Shown here: positions 9,175 to 18,214 of the stretch, one piece after another
How positions within the stretch are numbered: the stretch's first letter is position 1
Layout of the letters: the number at the start of each line of letters is the position of its first letter
The notes under the pieces: generated by a model
Databases searched by the model: none
Seen by the model: the letters and a program-made list of their open reading frames with translations, nothing else
What the model was told of the DNA's origin: nothing
NCBI RefSeq assembly: GCF_027921845.1
Contig: NZ_BSEN01000011.1
Coordinates: forward strand, 26,103-90,102
Reading direction: 5' to 3'
Length of the DNA: 64,000 bases
Origin: Leifsonia poae
Lineage (GTDB): Bacteria; Actinomycetota; Actinomycetes; Actinomycetales; Microbacteriaceae
Translations under genes and position numbers: made by a program

Positions 9175-10734
9175 TCAGCAGGTCTTGCCGTCGGCCGGCA
9201 GAGTGCCCTTGAGCAGGTAGTCGTCGACCGTGTTGTTCACGCACGAGTTCGACTTGTTGTACGCCGTGTGGCCCTCGCCCTTGTAGGTGAGCAGGTGGCC
9301 GTTCTGCAGCTCCCCCGCGAGGTTCTTCGCCCAGACGTACGGGGTCGCGGGGTCGTTGGTCGTACCCACGACCAGGATGGGCGCGGAGCCCTCGGCCGCG
9401 ATCGGGCCGCGCTTGTACGTGGTCTTGTATGGCCAGTTGCCGCACCCGATGTCGCCGTAGGCCATGTACGGCCCGATGACCGGCGCAGCCTTGGCGAGGT
9501 CCGCCGCCTGTTGGCGCATCGTGGCGGGGTTGTCATCGTACGTGTAGTCGAGGCAGTTGATCGCCATGAATGCCTCGGTCGAGTTGTCGCCGTAGGTCCC
9601 GTCGCTCTGCCGGTTGTTGTAGCCGTCGGCGAGGGTGAAGGCGTAGGAGGCGTCGCCCTTCATCACCGTGGTGAAGAGGTCGCTCAGGTACGACCACGCG
9701 GTGGCGTCGTAGAGCGGATAGATGATGGCGGTGACCAGGGTGTTGGCGCCCAGCTCGCGGCCGTCGGAGTTGCGGATCGGGCTCTGCTCGACGGAGGCGA
9801 GCAGGTCCGAGATGGTCGACATTCCCTCATCGACGGTGCCGGAGAACGGGCATCCCTTCTGACTCAGGCAGTCGGTGAGGTAGGCCCGCAGGGCGCTCTC
9901 GAAACCTTGCGCCTGCACCTTGGTGACGTCGAAGTTGGTCGCCGCCGGGTCGAGGGCGCCGTCGAGCACGAGCCGGCCCGTCTTACCGGGGAAGAGGTCG
10001 GCATAGACCGCGCCGAGGTAGGTGCCGTACGAGTACCCGAGATAGTTGAGCTTCTTGTCGCCGAGGACGGCGCGGAGCACGTCCAGATCACGAGCGGCGC
10101 TGACCGTGTCGACGTGCTCCAGCAGCGCGCCGGTGTTCTGCTTGCAGGCGGCGCCGAAGTCGCGGGAGGTCGTGGCGTTGGCCGCGATCCAGCTGTCGGA
10201 GCCCCGGACTCCCGGGGTGATGCCGTAGAGATAGTCGTCCATCTGCTTCGCGTCGTAGCAGGTGACGGCGGTCGAGTGACCGACTCCGCGGGGGTCGAAC
10301 CCGACGACGTCGAACGCGTTCTGCAGAGACGCGTCGGTGGCGTAGTCGACGGAGTCTTTGACGAAGTCGTAGCCCGAGCCACCGGGGCCGCCCGGGTTGA
10401 CGAGCAGCGACCCCTGCTTGGTCCCCTTCGCCTGCTGCCGGATGAGGGCGAGCTTGACGTCGCCGGCCGACGGGTTGTTCCAGTCGAGCGGCACTTTGGC
10501 CGTCGCGCACTGCTTACCGCTGGAGCAGGAGGTCCAGGTGAGCACTTGGTCGTAGAAGGGCTGCAGGTCGGTGGCGACCGTCTCCTTCACCGGAGTCGAC
10601 GTGTGGGCCGTATTGCCGGGGAGGAACATCGAGACGCAGCCGCTGAGAGTCAACGCCGTGACCGCCGCGAAGGCGACGATGGCGAGGCGGACAGAACGCC
10701 GGCGCGGGCTGCGCCCGGTCGGTCGGGTGGTCAC
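9175..10734 (-). CDS. Secreted alpha/beta-hydrolase (tripeptidyl aminopeptidase family)
   Basis: Exported lipoprotein hydrolase of 519 residues related to Streptomyces tripeptidyl aminopeptidases, which remove tripeptides from protein N-termini. A twin-basic signal peptide ends in lipobox LSGC. The oxyanion motif is NPGGPGGSGY, the nucleophile lies in GYSYGTY, the acid in GTTNDPATP, and the His in GEGHTAYN, followed by the TAP-like C-terminal region with cysteines. The GTG start overlaps the end of holB by four bases (GTGA), so its translation is coupled to a replication gene, an odd partnership that probably reflects gene packing. Confidence 0.88.
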   Translation of the reverse strand: MTTRPTGRSPRRRSVRLAIVAFAAVTALTLSGCVSMFLPGNTAHTSTPVKETVATDLQPFYDQVLTWTSCSSGKQCATAKVPLDWNNPSAGDVKLALIRQQAKGTKQGSLLVNPGGPGGSGYDFVKDSVDYATDASLQNAFDVVGFDPRGVGHSTAVTCYDAKQMDDYLYGITPGVRGSDSWIAANATTSRDFGAACKQNTGALLEHVDTVSAARDLDVLRAVLGDKKLNYLGYSYGTYLGAVYADLFPGKTGRLVLDGALDPAATNFDVTKVQAQGFESALRAYLTDCLSQKGCPFSGTVDEGMSTISDLLASVEQSPIRNSDGRELGANTLVTAIIYPLYDATAWSYLSDLFTTVMKGDASYAFTLADGYNNRQSDGTYGDNSTEAFMAINCLDYTYDDNPATMRQQAADLAKAAPVIGPYMAYGDIGCGNWPYKTTYKRGPIAAEGSAPILVVGTTNDPATPYVWAKNLAGELQNGHLLTYKGEGHTAYNKSNSCVNNTVDDYLLKGTLPADGKTC

Positions 10735-11924
10735 TGAATGGTCCCCTTTCGCAGCGCGCCTCCGCGCAGGATGCTCGTGAGCATGGCCTCCAAAGCGAGT
10801 GCCGGTGCGACATTCCCCTCGATGCGCTCCCTGGCCGTCGCGATCGCGTCCATGGCAGCGAGCGTAGCCGCGGGAGTCGTGTGAGCGCTGAGAAGGTCGA
10901 GCCGATCGCGCAGCTCGACGTTGACGAGCTCGCTCGCACTGCCGAGCTGGATCATCATGACGTCGCGGTACAGACTCAGCAGATCAACCATGATGCGGTC
11001 GATGCCGTCGCGCAGGCTGCGGGTGGCGCGGCGCTTCTGGTCCTCCTCGAGCTGTCGCAGCTGCGAGCGGAGAGCGGGCGGGATGGTGCCTCCCGGTTCG
11101 ACGCCGAGGGAGCGCAGGGCGTGCTCGCGCTCTTCGGCGTCGCGCTCTTCTGTGATCGCCTTCGCGTCGGCGCCCGCGATCTCGAGCATCGTCGCGGCGG
11201 TGCGTACGGCATCCGACACCGACCGGATGCTGAGCGCGAGCTTCAGCGTCTCGTCGCGGCGGCGCTGAGCCTCGTCGTTGGTGGCCAGGCGGTGAGCCAT
11301 GCCGATGTGGCTCTGCGCGTGACGTGCGGCCCGCTCGGCGGTGACGGCGTCGACGCCGTCACGACGCTCGATCAGCGCAGCGACGTCGGACACGCTCGGC
11401 ACGCGCAGGCGCACGGTGCGCACCCGGGACCGGATGGTCGGGATGAGGTCGGCGTCGCTGGGCGCGCAGAGGATCCAGACGGTGCGCTCGGGCGGCTCCT
11501 CGAGCGCCTTGAGCAGCACGTTGGAGGTGCGCTCGCTCATCCGGTCGGCGTCTTCGATGATCATCACGCGGTAGCGGCCGACCGACGGGGAGAACTGCGA
11601 GCTGGAGACGAGGGTGCGCACCTCTTCGATCGAGATGATGACGCGCTCGGTGCTCAGCACGGCGAGGTCGGGGTGTGTGCGCGCCTCGACCTGGCGCTGC
11701 GTGGCGTGGTCGCCCTCGGGGGTTCCCGGGCTGAGCAAGGCGGTGGCGAAGGCGAAGGCGAGGTTGGAACGCCCCGACCCGGGAGGGCCGGTGATCAGCC
11801 ACGAATGGGTCATCGCGTTGCCGGCGCGCGCGATATTCGGGTCGATGCTGCTGCCGCCTGCCGCTGCCGCTTTGAAGATGGCGATGGCGTCATCCTGACC
11901 CGTCAGGTCGTCCCACACTGCCAT
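10731..11924 (-). CDS. holB: DNA polymerase III delta' subunit
   Basis: Clamp-loader subunit of the replicative polymerase. The 397-residue protein begins MAVWDDLTGQ, typical of actinobacterial HolB, and carries an AAA-like fold with GPPGSGRSN where the usual Walker Lys is Arg, as expected since delta' does not bind ATP. Downstream blocks are VRTLVSSSQFSP, IIEDADRMSERTSNVLLKALEEPPE and an SRV sensor stretch. A GTG at 11954 is an alternative start but lacks a ribosome site. It sits between tmk (39 bases upstream) and the peptidase (4-base overlap) in one operon. Confidence 0.92.
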   Translation of the reverse strand: MAVWDDLTGQDDAIAIFKAAAAGGSSIDPNIARAGNAMTHSWLITGPPGSGRSNLAFAFATALLSPGTPEGDHATQRQVEARTHPDLAVLSTERVIISIEEVRTLVSSSQFSPSVGRYRVMIIEDADRMSERTSNVLLKALEEPPERTVWILCAPSDADLIPTIRSRVRTVRLRVPSVSDVAALIERRDGVDAVTAERAARHAQSHIGMAHRLATNDEAQRRRDETLKLALSIRSVSDAVRTAATMLEIAGADAKAITEERDAEEREHALRSLGVEPGGTIPPALRSQLRQLEEDQKRRATRSLRDGIDRIMVDLLSLYRDVMMIQLGSASELVNVELRDRLDLLSAHTTPAATLAAMDAIATARERIEGNVAPALALEAMLTSILRGGALRKGTIQ

Positions 11925-11962
11925 GTGATCCAGGCTAGCGTTCGCCGCGGACACTGCGTGGC

Positions 11963-12637
11963 TCAGCGGGACGCCGGGAGGCGGCGGCCGAGCTCGGACT
12001 GGATCTCGGCGGCGATCTCCTCGGCCGGACGCGATGCGTCGACGACGAGGAATCGCTCGGGCTCCGCGGCCGCGAGTCCCAGGTAGGCCGCGCGCACGCG
12101 TGCGTGGAAGTCCGCCTTCTCGGCTTCGAGCCGGTCGTAGCGGGTGCGGGAGGTGTCGAGCCGCGCCCGCGCGGTCGTCTCGTCGAGGTCGAGCAGAATC
12201 GTGAGATCGGGCAGTAGACCTTCTGCGGCCCAGAGCGAGAGGTCGCGGATCTGCTGGGGGTCGAGCACGCGGCCGGCGCCCTGGTAGGCGACAGACGAGT
12301 CGAGGTACCGGTCTTGCAGCACGACCTCACCGCGAGCCAGCGCCGGACGCACCAGCGTCTCGATGTGGTGCGCGCGATCGGCGGCGTAGAGGAGCGCCTC
12401 GGCCCGGGGTGAGATGTCGCCGCGGTGGTGCAGCACGATCTCACGGATCTCGACGCCCGCATCCGTACCGCCCGGCTCGCGGGTGCGCACCACCGTGCGC
12501 CCCTGCTGGGTCAGCCATTTCTCGAGAAGCGCCGCCTGCGTCGATTTGCCCGACCCGTCGCCGCCCTCCAGCGTGATGAACAGCCCACGCTGCCCGTCGG
12601 CTGGGCCCGCTGCGCCCGGGGTCTCGCTCGCGCTCAC
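11963..12637 (-). CDS. tmk: Thymidylate kinase
   Basis: Phosphorylates dTMP to dTDP for DNA synthesis. The 224-residue protein has P-loop GGDGSGKST, the DR-type motif REPGGTD, QDRYLDSSVAYQG, and the lid-region sequence DETTARAR. Length is usual for the family. The GTG start overlaps the topA stop as GTGA, so translation is coupled within the topA-tmk-holB operon. Confidence 0.96.
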   Translation of the reverse strand: MSASETPGAAGPADGQRGLFITLEGGDGSGKSTQAALLEKWLTQQGRTVVRTREPGGTDAGVEIREIVLHHRGDISPRAEALLYAADRAHHIETLVRPALARGEVVLQDRYLDSSVAYQGAGRVLDPQQIRDLSLWAAEGLLPDLTILLDLDETTARARLDTSRTRYDRLEAEKADFHARVRAAYLGLAAAEPERFLVVDASRPAEEIAAEIQSELGRRLPASR

Positions 12638-15543
12638 TCGGCCGACGGATTCGCGGCCGGACGCTTGGCCGTGGTCGCCTTAGCCGTCGTCGTCTTGGCC
12701 GTGGTCGCCTTGGCCGTCGTCGTCTTGGCGGCTGTCGTCTTCGCGGCTGTCGTCTTCGCGGCGGTCGTCTTGGCGGCGGTCGTCTTCGCGGCCGGCTTCT
12801 TGGCCGGAGCCTTCTTGGCGGGCGCCTTCTTGGCCGGAGCCTTCTTGACCGGACCCTTCGCGCGCTTGTCGGCGAGGAGCTGCACGGCTCTGGCGAAGTC
12901 GACCTCGTCGACGGTCTCGCCGCGCGGAATCGTCGCGTTCGTCTCGCCGTCGGTCACGTACGGCCCGAACCGACCGTCTTTGACCCGGATCGGCTTGCCG
13001 CTGACGGGGTCGGCGTCGAACTCCTTGAGCGCACTCGATGCACGGCGTGCGCCGTACTTCGGCTGAGCGAACAGGTCGAGGGCGCCGGCGAGATCGATGC
13101 CGAAGATGTCGTCCTCGCTCGGGAGGGAACGCGTGTCGGCACCCTTCTTGAGGTACGGACCGTACCGGCCGTTCTGCGCCTGGATCTCTTCGCCGCTCTC
13201 CGGGTCGGCACCGACGGTGCGCGGGAGGTCGAGCAGCTGCAGCGCGGTGCCCAGGTCGAGCGAACCGAGGTCCATCGACTTGAACAGGGATGCGGTGCGC
13301 GGCTTGACGGCGGCGGCCTTCTTCTTGGCCGGCGCCTTCTTGGGCGGCGAGTCGACCACTTCGCCGGTGGCCTGGTCGACCGTGGCGCTGTCCGTCTCGG
13401 GCTCCTCGGGGTCGAGCTCGGTCACATATGGTCCGAAGCGACCGTCTTTGGCGACGATGTTCTTGCCGTTCGCCGGGTTGACGCCGAGTACGCGGTCGGT
13501 CTGGACCGGAGCCTCGATGAGTTCGCGTGCCTTGGCCGCGGTCAGCTCGTCGGGAGCCAGCTCCGGCGGGATGTTGACCCGTCGGGGGGTGGCGCCCTCC
13601 GGGGCGTCTTCGTCTGGCACTTCCAGGTAGGGACCGTACTTGCCGATGCGGAGTGTGATGCCGTCGTCGATGGTGATCGAGTTGATCGAACGGGCGTCGA
13701 TCTCGCCGAGGTTGTCGATGACCCGTCGCAGGCCCTTGTGCTTGTCGCTGCCGAAGTAGAAGCTGTTCAGCCAGTCGATGCGCTCGGCCTCGCCGTCGGC
13801 GATCCGGTCGAGATCGTCTTCCATCTCGGCGGTGAAGTCGTACTGGACCAGGTCGCCGAAGTAGTCCTCGAGCAGACGCACGACCGAGAACGCGACCCAG
13901 CTCGGCACCAGCGCCTGACCGCGGGGGGTCACATAGCCGCGGTCGACGATCGTCGAGATGATGCTCGCGAACGTCGACGGGCGCCCGACCCCCAGCTCTT
14001 CGAGGGTCTTCACGAGGCTCGCCTCGGTGTAGCGAGGCGGAGGCGTGGTCTCGTGACCGTCGGCCTCGACCTCGCGCACGTCGAGCGACTGACCGGGCTC
14101 GAGCGGCGGCAGCTTCGCCTCGCTGGGCTCGGCCGAGGCGTTGCGCTCCTCGTCTTTGCTCTCTTCGTAGGCGTTGAGGAACCCGCGGAAGGTGATGACG
14201 GTGCCGCTGGCGGTGAACTCCGCGATCGTTCCGTTGCTCGGACCCTCGGTGATGGCCGCCTCGACGGTCACCGACGCGGTCTGACCTTTGGCGTCCGCCA
14301 TCTGCGAGGCGACGGTGCGCTTCCAGATCAGGTCGTAGAGCCGGAACTCGTTGCCGTGAAGCGAGGACGAGAGCTCGGACGGCGTGCGGAACGTCTCGCC
14401 CGACGGACGGATGGCCTCGTGCGCCTCCTGGGCGTTCTTGCTCTTCGAGGCGTAGGTGCGCGGCTTGTCCGGCACCGTCTCGGCGCCGTAGAGCTTCGCG
14501 GCCTGCGTGCGTGCCGCGTTGGTCGCCTGCTGCGAAAGCGACGCAGAGTCGGTACGCATGTAAGTGATGTACCCGTTCTCGTAGAGAGACTGGGCGACGC
14601 TCATCGTCTGACGTGCGGAGAAGCGGAGCTTACGTGCCGCCTCCTGCTGGAGCGTGGACGTGGTGAAGGGAGCAGCCGGGCGCCGGGAGTAGGGCTTGGA
14701 CTCGACCTTGCCCACCGTCACGACGGTGCTGTCGGAGCGGATGGCCGCGGCGAGCGCGCTGGCCGCCTCCTCGTCGAGGGTGCGGGCGGACGACGTGAGC
14801 TGTCCCCGGTCGTCGAAATCGCGACCGGTGGCGACGCGCTCCCCCGACAAACGGGCGAGCCTGGCCTCGAAACCGGATGAGGCGTCCCCTGTCGAATCGG
14901 CCTCGGGAGCGAACCGCGCGGTCAGGCCCCAGTAGCCGGCCGGCACGAAGGCGAGACGCTCGCGTTCGCGGTCGACCACGAGTCGGGTGGCGGCTGACTG
15001 GACGCGGCCGGCGGAGAGCCCGGGGCCCACCTTGCGCCAGAGGACGGGCGAGACCTCGTAGCCGTAGAGCCGGTCGAGGATGCGCCGGGTCTCCTGGGCG
15101 TCGACGAGAGCGGTGTCGATCTCGCGGGTGTTGTCGCGGGCCTTCTCGATGGCCTCGCGGGTGATCTCGTGGAAGACCATGCGCTTGACGGGGACCTTGG
15201 GTTTGAGCACCTCGATCAGGTGCCACGCGATGGCCTCGCCTTCGCGGTCTTCATCAGTGGCCAGGAGGAGTTCGTCGGCGTTCTTGAGCGCGCGCTTGAG
15301 GTCGGCGACCGTCTTCTTCTTCTGGTCGGAGACGACGTAGTAGGGCTCGAAGTCGTTCTCGACGTCGACGGAGAACTTTCCGAGCGAGCCCTTTTTGAGC
15401 TCGGGCGGTAGGTTCTTGGGCTCGATGAGGTCGCGGATGTGTCCGACCGAGGCCATGACCTCGTACCCATCGCCCAGATACTGGGCGATCGATTTCACCT
15501 TGTTCGGAGACTCGACGATGACGAGTTTCTTCGTGTCGGGCAC
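12634..15543 (-). CDS. topA: DNA topoisomerase I with Lys/Ala/Thr tail
   Basis: Type IA topoisomerase that relaxes negative supercoils. The 969-residue protein opens with the TOPRIM domain (KLVIVESPNK, then DEDREGE at 97-103), and the active-site tyrosine is Tyr328 in GYITYMRTDS. The C-terminal region has several topoisomerase repeats marked GRFGPYVT or GRYGPYLK, as in mycobacterial enzymes without zinc fingers, then a long basic Lys/Ala/Thr tail. The GTG at 15543 is preferred because GAGGAG precedes it and the conserved N-terminus starts here; the open frame upstream to 15828 is non-coding. It heads the topA-tmk-holB-peptidase operon. Confidence 0.96.
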   Translation of the reverse strand: MPDTKKLVIVESPNKVKSIAQYLGDGYEVMASVGHIRDLIEPKNLPPELKKGSLGKFSVDVENDFEPYYVVSDQKKKTVADLKRALKNADELLLATDEDREGEAIAWHLIEVLKPKVPVKRMVFHEITREAIEKARDNTREIDTALVDAQETRRILDRLYGYEVSPVLWRKVGPGLSAGRVQSAATRLVVDRERERLAFVPAGYWGLTARFAPEADSTGDASSGFEARLARLSGERVATGRDFDDRGQLTSSARTLDEEAASALAAAIRSDSTVVTVGKVESKPYSRRPAAPFTTSTLQQEAARKLRFSARQTMSVAQSLYENGYITYMRTDSASLSQQATNAARTQAAKLYGAETVPDKPRTYASKSKNAQEAHEAIRPSGETFRTPSELSSSLHGNEFRLYDLIWKRTVASQMADAKGQTASVTVEAAITEGPSNGTIAEFTASGTVITFRGFLNAYEESKDEERNASAEPSEAKLPPLEPGQSLDVREVEADGHETTPPPRYTEASLVKTLEELGVGRPSTFASIISTIVDRGYVTPRGQALVPSWVAFSVVRLLEDYFGDLVQYDFTAEMEDDLDRIADGEAERIDWLNSFYFGSDKHKGLRRVIDNLGEIDARSINSITIDDGITLRIGKYGPYLEVPDEDAPEGATPRRVNIPPELAPDELTAAKARELIEAPVQTDRVLGVNPANGKNIVAKDGRFGPYVTELDPEEPETDSATVDQATGEVVDSPPKKAPAKKKAAAVKPRTASLFKSMDLGSLDLGTALQLLDLPRTVGADPESGEEIQAQNGRYGPYLKKGADTRSLPSEDDIFGIDLAGALDLFAQPKYGARRASSALKEFDADPVSGKPIRVKDGRFGPYVTDGETNATIPRGETVDEVDFARAVQLLADKRAKGPVKKAPAKKAPAKKAPAKKPAAKTTAAKTTAAKTTAAKTTAAKTTTAKATTAKTTTAKATTAKRPAANPSAE
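12655..12857 (-). repeat. In-gene tandem repeats encoding the TopA basic tail
   Basis: Degenerate 15-base units encode AKTTA/AKATT repeats, next to 15-base units encoding KKAPA. Such tails in actinobacterial TopA help bind DNA and the RNA polymerase. The repetition makes this a likely site of copy-number variation between strains. Confidence 0.8.
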
Positions 15544-15754
15544 CTGACTCCTCTTATATGTACGCACTGCAGTTAAACAGTTAGACGTCTGTAAGCGCGC
15601 TCCCCCTGGCGCCGCACCCCTGCGGCGAGCGTGGGCTCCACGCCCAACAGGCACACCATACACACCTGAGCCGCTTGTCTGCCTAATCGATCCGTACTCG
15701 TTCGCCCAGGGCACAGCGCTTGCTATCGGCGGCAGCCCGAGGAAAATGAGGTTC

Positions 15755-16000
15755 ATGGCTATCACTTCAACGACGACGTATACCGCCAAACTCACCGACG
15801 GCCCTCTCGAGGGCACCACGATCAGCACCGAATTCCTCGACTCCGGCGACCCCCGTCCCCGCCTCGAGATTTCCGCGGCCTCCGGTTCGAAGCACTACCT
15901 CTATGTACGGTCCTCCAGCATCGAGTTCGCCTCCGACGACGCCCTCGACGACCGGCCGAGCGCGGTCGAGTACCGCTACCTCGAGGCGGTCTTCGACTGA
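15755..16000 (+). CDS. Small hypothetical protein
   Basis: A short acidic protein of 81 residues, not recognised. It reads MAITSTTTYTAKLTDGPLEGTT, with alternating polar and beta-branched residues suggesting a small beta-rich fold, and ends EYRYLEAVFD. An in-frame ATG at 15746 is possible; GAGGA sits 2 bases before it and 11 bases before 15755, while GAGG is 3 bases before 15755. It is divergent from topA and convergent with the tad operon. Codon use matches the neighbours, so it is probably real. Confidence 0.6.
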   Translation: MAITSTTTYTAKLTDGPLEGTTISTEFLDSGDPRPRLEISAASGSKHYLYVRSSSIEFASDDALDDRPSAVEYRYLEAVFD

Positions 16001-16066
16001 TTCGAGGGTGAGTCACCCGACCAGGACAAGGACCACGACACCGACTCCCACCACGACCCCGACCGA

Positions 16067-16501
16067 TCACCCCGACCCCGGCGGGCCGGCTCTCGCTCGA
16101 GCCTCGGCGCTGAGGCCGAGGTAGGGAACGGACGCCGTCACCGTGACGACGAGTCCATCGAGATCGCACGAGACGAGCGACGCACCGTTGGCCTCTGCGA
16201 TCGACGCTGCTTGCGTGCACGGATAACCGGGAACGGCGCCGGAGGCGACGTCGGCGGCCGCGAGCGCGGCGGTGTCGGCCGCACCCGCTGCCCTTTGAGC
16301 GGCGACGAAGGCTCCGGCGACGGCGACCCCGCCAGCGGTCAGGCCCACGAGGGCGCCCGCGATACCGACGACGAGCACCGACGCCGACCCGTTCTCCGAC
16401 GCCAGACCGTGCTCCGATGCAGGACCGCGCTCCGACACCCCACCGCGCTCCGACCCCGCGACGCTGGCTGCGCCACGCTCAGCCCGGCGGCCCACGCTCA
16501 T
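16067..16501 (-). CDS. TadE-like pilus-locus protein (Rv3654c type)
   Basis: Last gene of the Tad operon, 144 residues. It has a Ser/Glu/Gly-rich N-terminus with imperfect repeats (SERG, SEHG, SENG) and then one hydrophobic helix, SASVLVVGIAGALVGLTAGG, followed by an extracytoplasmic part with AADTAALAAADVASGAVPGYPC. This matches the helicase/secretion-neighbourhood TadE-like family (minor pilin-like). The ATG at 16501 overlaps the stop of the upstream gene as ATGA, which fixes the start. Confidence 0.8.
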   Translation of the reverse strand: MSVGRRAERGAASVAGSERGGVSERGPASEHGLASENGSASVLVVGIAGALVGLTAGGVAVAGAFVAAQRAAGAADTAALAAADVASGAVPGYPCTQAASIAEANGASLVSCDLDGLVVTVTASVPYLGLSAEARARAGPPGSG

Positions 16502-16851
16502 TCCGCGGCCGTATCGTCGAGGGCGCATGCCCGCGCCGAGGCTGCAGAGCCCAAGGGTCCGAGACCGGCCATAGCCGAAGCCGCCGTCAGTCGCACGCAG
16601 ACCATTCCTCCGACCCGGTCCGCCTCGAGGGTCGCGCCGGCGCGGGCGACGACGCCGCTCGCGTCGTCGCCGCGACCCAGCATGCGCGCCGCCACTGCTG
16701 CGGCGTCGGCAAGGCGCACCTGCTGCGCTCCCGCCTGCACGGCCGCCACGCACAGTGCGAGGCAGACGATGACCGCGGGCATCGCCACGGCGAATTCCGC
16801 TGTGACGCTTCCGCGCTCCGACGACGCCTCAGCCGGCGGCCGACAGCGCAC
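16498..16851 (-). CDS. TadE-type minor pilin
   Basis: Pseudopilin-like membrane protein of 117 residues. It has the TadE signature ERGSVTAEFAVAMPAVIVCLALCVAAVQAG with the Glu at position +5 of the processed helix. The GTG start lies inside the preceding gene (23-base overlap); no other start codon precedes the hydrophobic segment. It is probably an accessory pilin of the Tad/Flp fibre. Confidence 0.82.
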   Translation of the reverse strand: MRCRPPAEASSERGSVTAEFAVAMPAVIVCLALCVAAVQAGAQQVRLADAAAVAARMLGRGDDASGVVARAGATLEADRVGGMVCVRLTAASAMAGLGPLGSAASARACALDDTAAE

Positions 16852-17080
16852 GCTTGACCAAATCGGTCAGGATGCCGCGCACCTCGTCGCCCCGCAGCAG
16901 AACGACGAGCAGTCCGGCGAACCCGACGGCCGCCATCGTCGCGACCGCATACTCGGCCGTCGCGGAGCCGCGCTCGTCCTGAAGCAGGGCGCGCCAACCG
17001 GTCTCCGCGCTCGGCGACGGCCGGAAGGCATCCCTCGCGCACGGTGGGATGGCGGTGTCTCTGGTGGCCGGTGATCTCAT
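16829..17080 (-). CDS. DUF4244 protein, candidate major Flp-type pilin
   Basis: Protein of 83 residues with the segment DERGSATAEYAVATMAAVGFAGLLVVLLRG, matching DUF4244 of actinobacterial tad loci. The Glu-Tyr pair before the hydrophobic stretch is the hallmark of Flp pilins, so this is the likely main subunit (inference). It has a good ribosome site (GGGGAG before ATG). It sits 105 bases after the TadB/C gene and overlaps the TadE gene. Confidence 0.82.
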   Translation of the reverse strand: MRSPATRDTAIPPCARDAFRPSPSAETGWRALLQDERGSATAEYAVATMAAVGFAGLLVVLLRGDEVRGILTDLVKRALSAAG

Positions 17081-17185
17081 GGTTCTCCCCCTGGTTTCGC
17101 GTTCGCGGTTCGCACCGCCGATGAATCAATCGTGGCCCGCTCCCCCTCGGGCGCCCCTGCTCCCGAGGGATCTGTGGACGCAGGC

Positions 17186-18214
17186 TCACATCGCACCGAC
17201 TGTGGAGGACACGATGCTGAGCACCATGGGCGCGACCCCGATGAGCATGAAGCTCGGCAGCACGCAGATGCCGAGCGGCAGCATCAGCCGCACCCCGAGG
17301 GCCGCCGCCACCTGCATCCCGTCGACCCGCGCATCGCGGCGTGCCTGCTGGGCCGAGCTGCGGAGCAGGTCCACGGCGGGCGCGCCCGCCCGCTCTGCCA
17401 GCGCGAGCGTGTCATTCAGCCCGCTCGAGTCGCCGGCGGGCACCTCGTACCGCGCGAACCCCTCTCGGACGAGCGCGATCGCGCGGTCGACCGAGACGCC
17501 ACCGCTCAGTGCGACGGCCACCAGGTCGAGATCGCACCCGGGAGCCTCGCCGGTCGGCAGCGCACGGCGACGGAGGGCTCGGGTCCAGAAGCGTCCGGCG
17601 AGGGCGAGACTTCCTCCCGCGATGAGCAGACCCCACCCGATCGGACCGCCGAGAAGGGCTCCGATCACATCGACTCCCATGAGCACGCCGAGCGCGAGGC
17701 CGAGCAGCGGGAGCCAGCCCACGAGCCGCGCCGTCGCAAGCGGGCCGGCGAGCCCGAGGGCGATCTCCCGCTCGGTCTCCGCGCGATCCCGCGCCGCGGC
17801 TGCGAGCTGACGGAGGCTCGGCGCCAGCGAAGCTCCCGCCGCATCAGCCACGAACCAGGCCGCTCCGACCGTCCGCCAGGGCAGCATGGACTCGTCTGCC
17901 ATCCCCGGGCTGGTCGGCGCGCTTCGTCGTCTGCGGGACGGTGACCCCCGCGGCATCGGCATCGCCATCGGCGTCGGAACACGCTCCGAACGCGCCCCGA
18001 GGATGCGCGTGAGGGCATCGACGGGCCGCACGCCCGCCGCGATCGTGCGAGCGATCGCCGAGACGGTCGCGTTGTGTGTGAACTCCCCCACGTACTGCCA
18101 CGCGGACTCGGGTGCGACGCCCGCCTCGAGCAGGGTCGCGAGCCGATCGACCGTCGTGGCCACCTCGTCGGAGCTGCGTCCCGGGCGCACTCCTCGGCGA
18201 CGCTCAGACGCCAC
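17186..18214 (-). CDS. TadB/TadC-like type II secretion F-domain protein
   Basis: Inner-membrane platform of the Tad pilus, 342 residues. The N-terminal half (VDRLATLLEAGVAPESAW) resembles a TadB F domain, and the second half (DLDLVAVALSGGVSVDRAIALV and a C-terminal helix pair) resembles TadC. One gene therefore seems to supply both platform parts that mycobacteria encode separately. The likely start is a GTG at 18214 overlapping the tadA stop by 11 bases; another GTG at 18190 is possible. Residues 75-105 are a Pro/Arg/Ser-rich insert. Confidence 0.8.
   Translation of the reverse strand: MASERRRGVRPGRSSDEVATTVDRLATLLEAGVAPESAWQYVGEFTHNATVSAIARTIAAGVRPVDALTRILGARSERVPTPMAMPMPRGSPSRRRRSAPTSPGMADESMLPWRTVGAAWFVADAAGASLAPSLRQLAAAARDRAETEREIALGLAGPLATARLVGWLPLLGLALGVLMGVDVIGALLGGPIGWGLLIAGGSLALAGRFWTRALRRRALPTGEAPGCDLDLVAVALSGGVSVDRAIALVREGFARYEVPAGDSSGLNDTLALAERAGAPAVDLLRSSAQQARRDARVDGMQVAAALGVRLMLPLGICVLPSFMLIGVAPMVLSIVSSTVGAM

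Noticed and set aside
15544..15828. Upstream extension of the topA frame.
   Set aside because: It lacks similarity to topoisomerase, and a ribosome site precedes the GTG at 15543.
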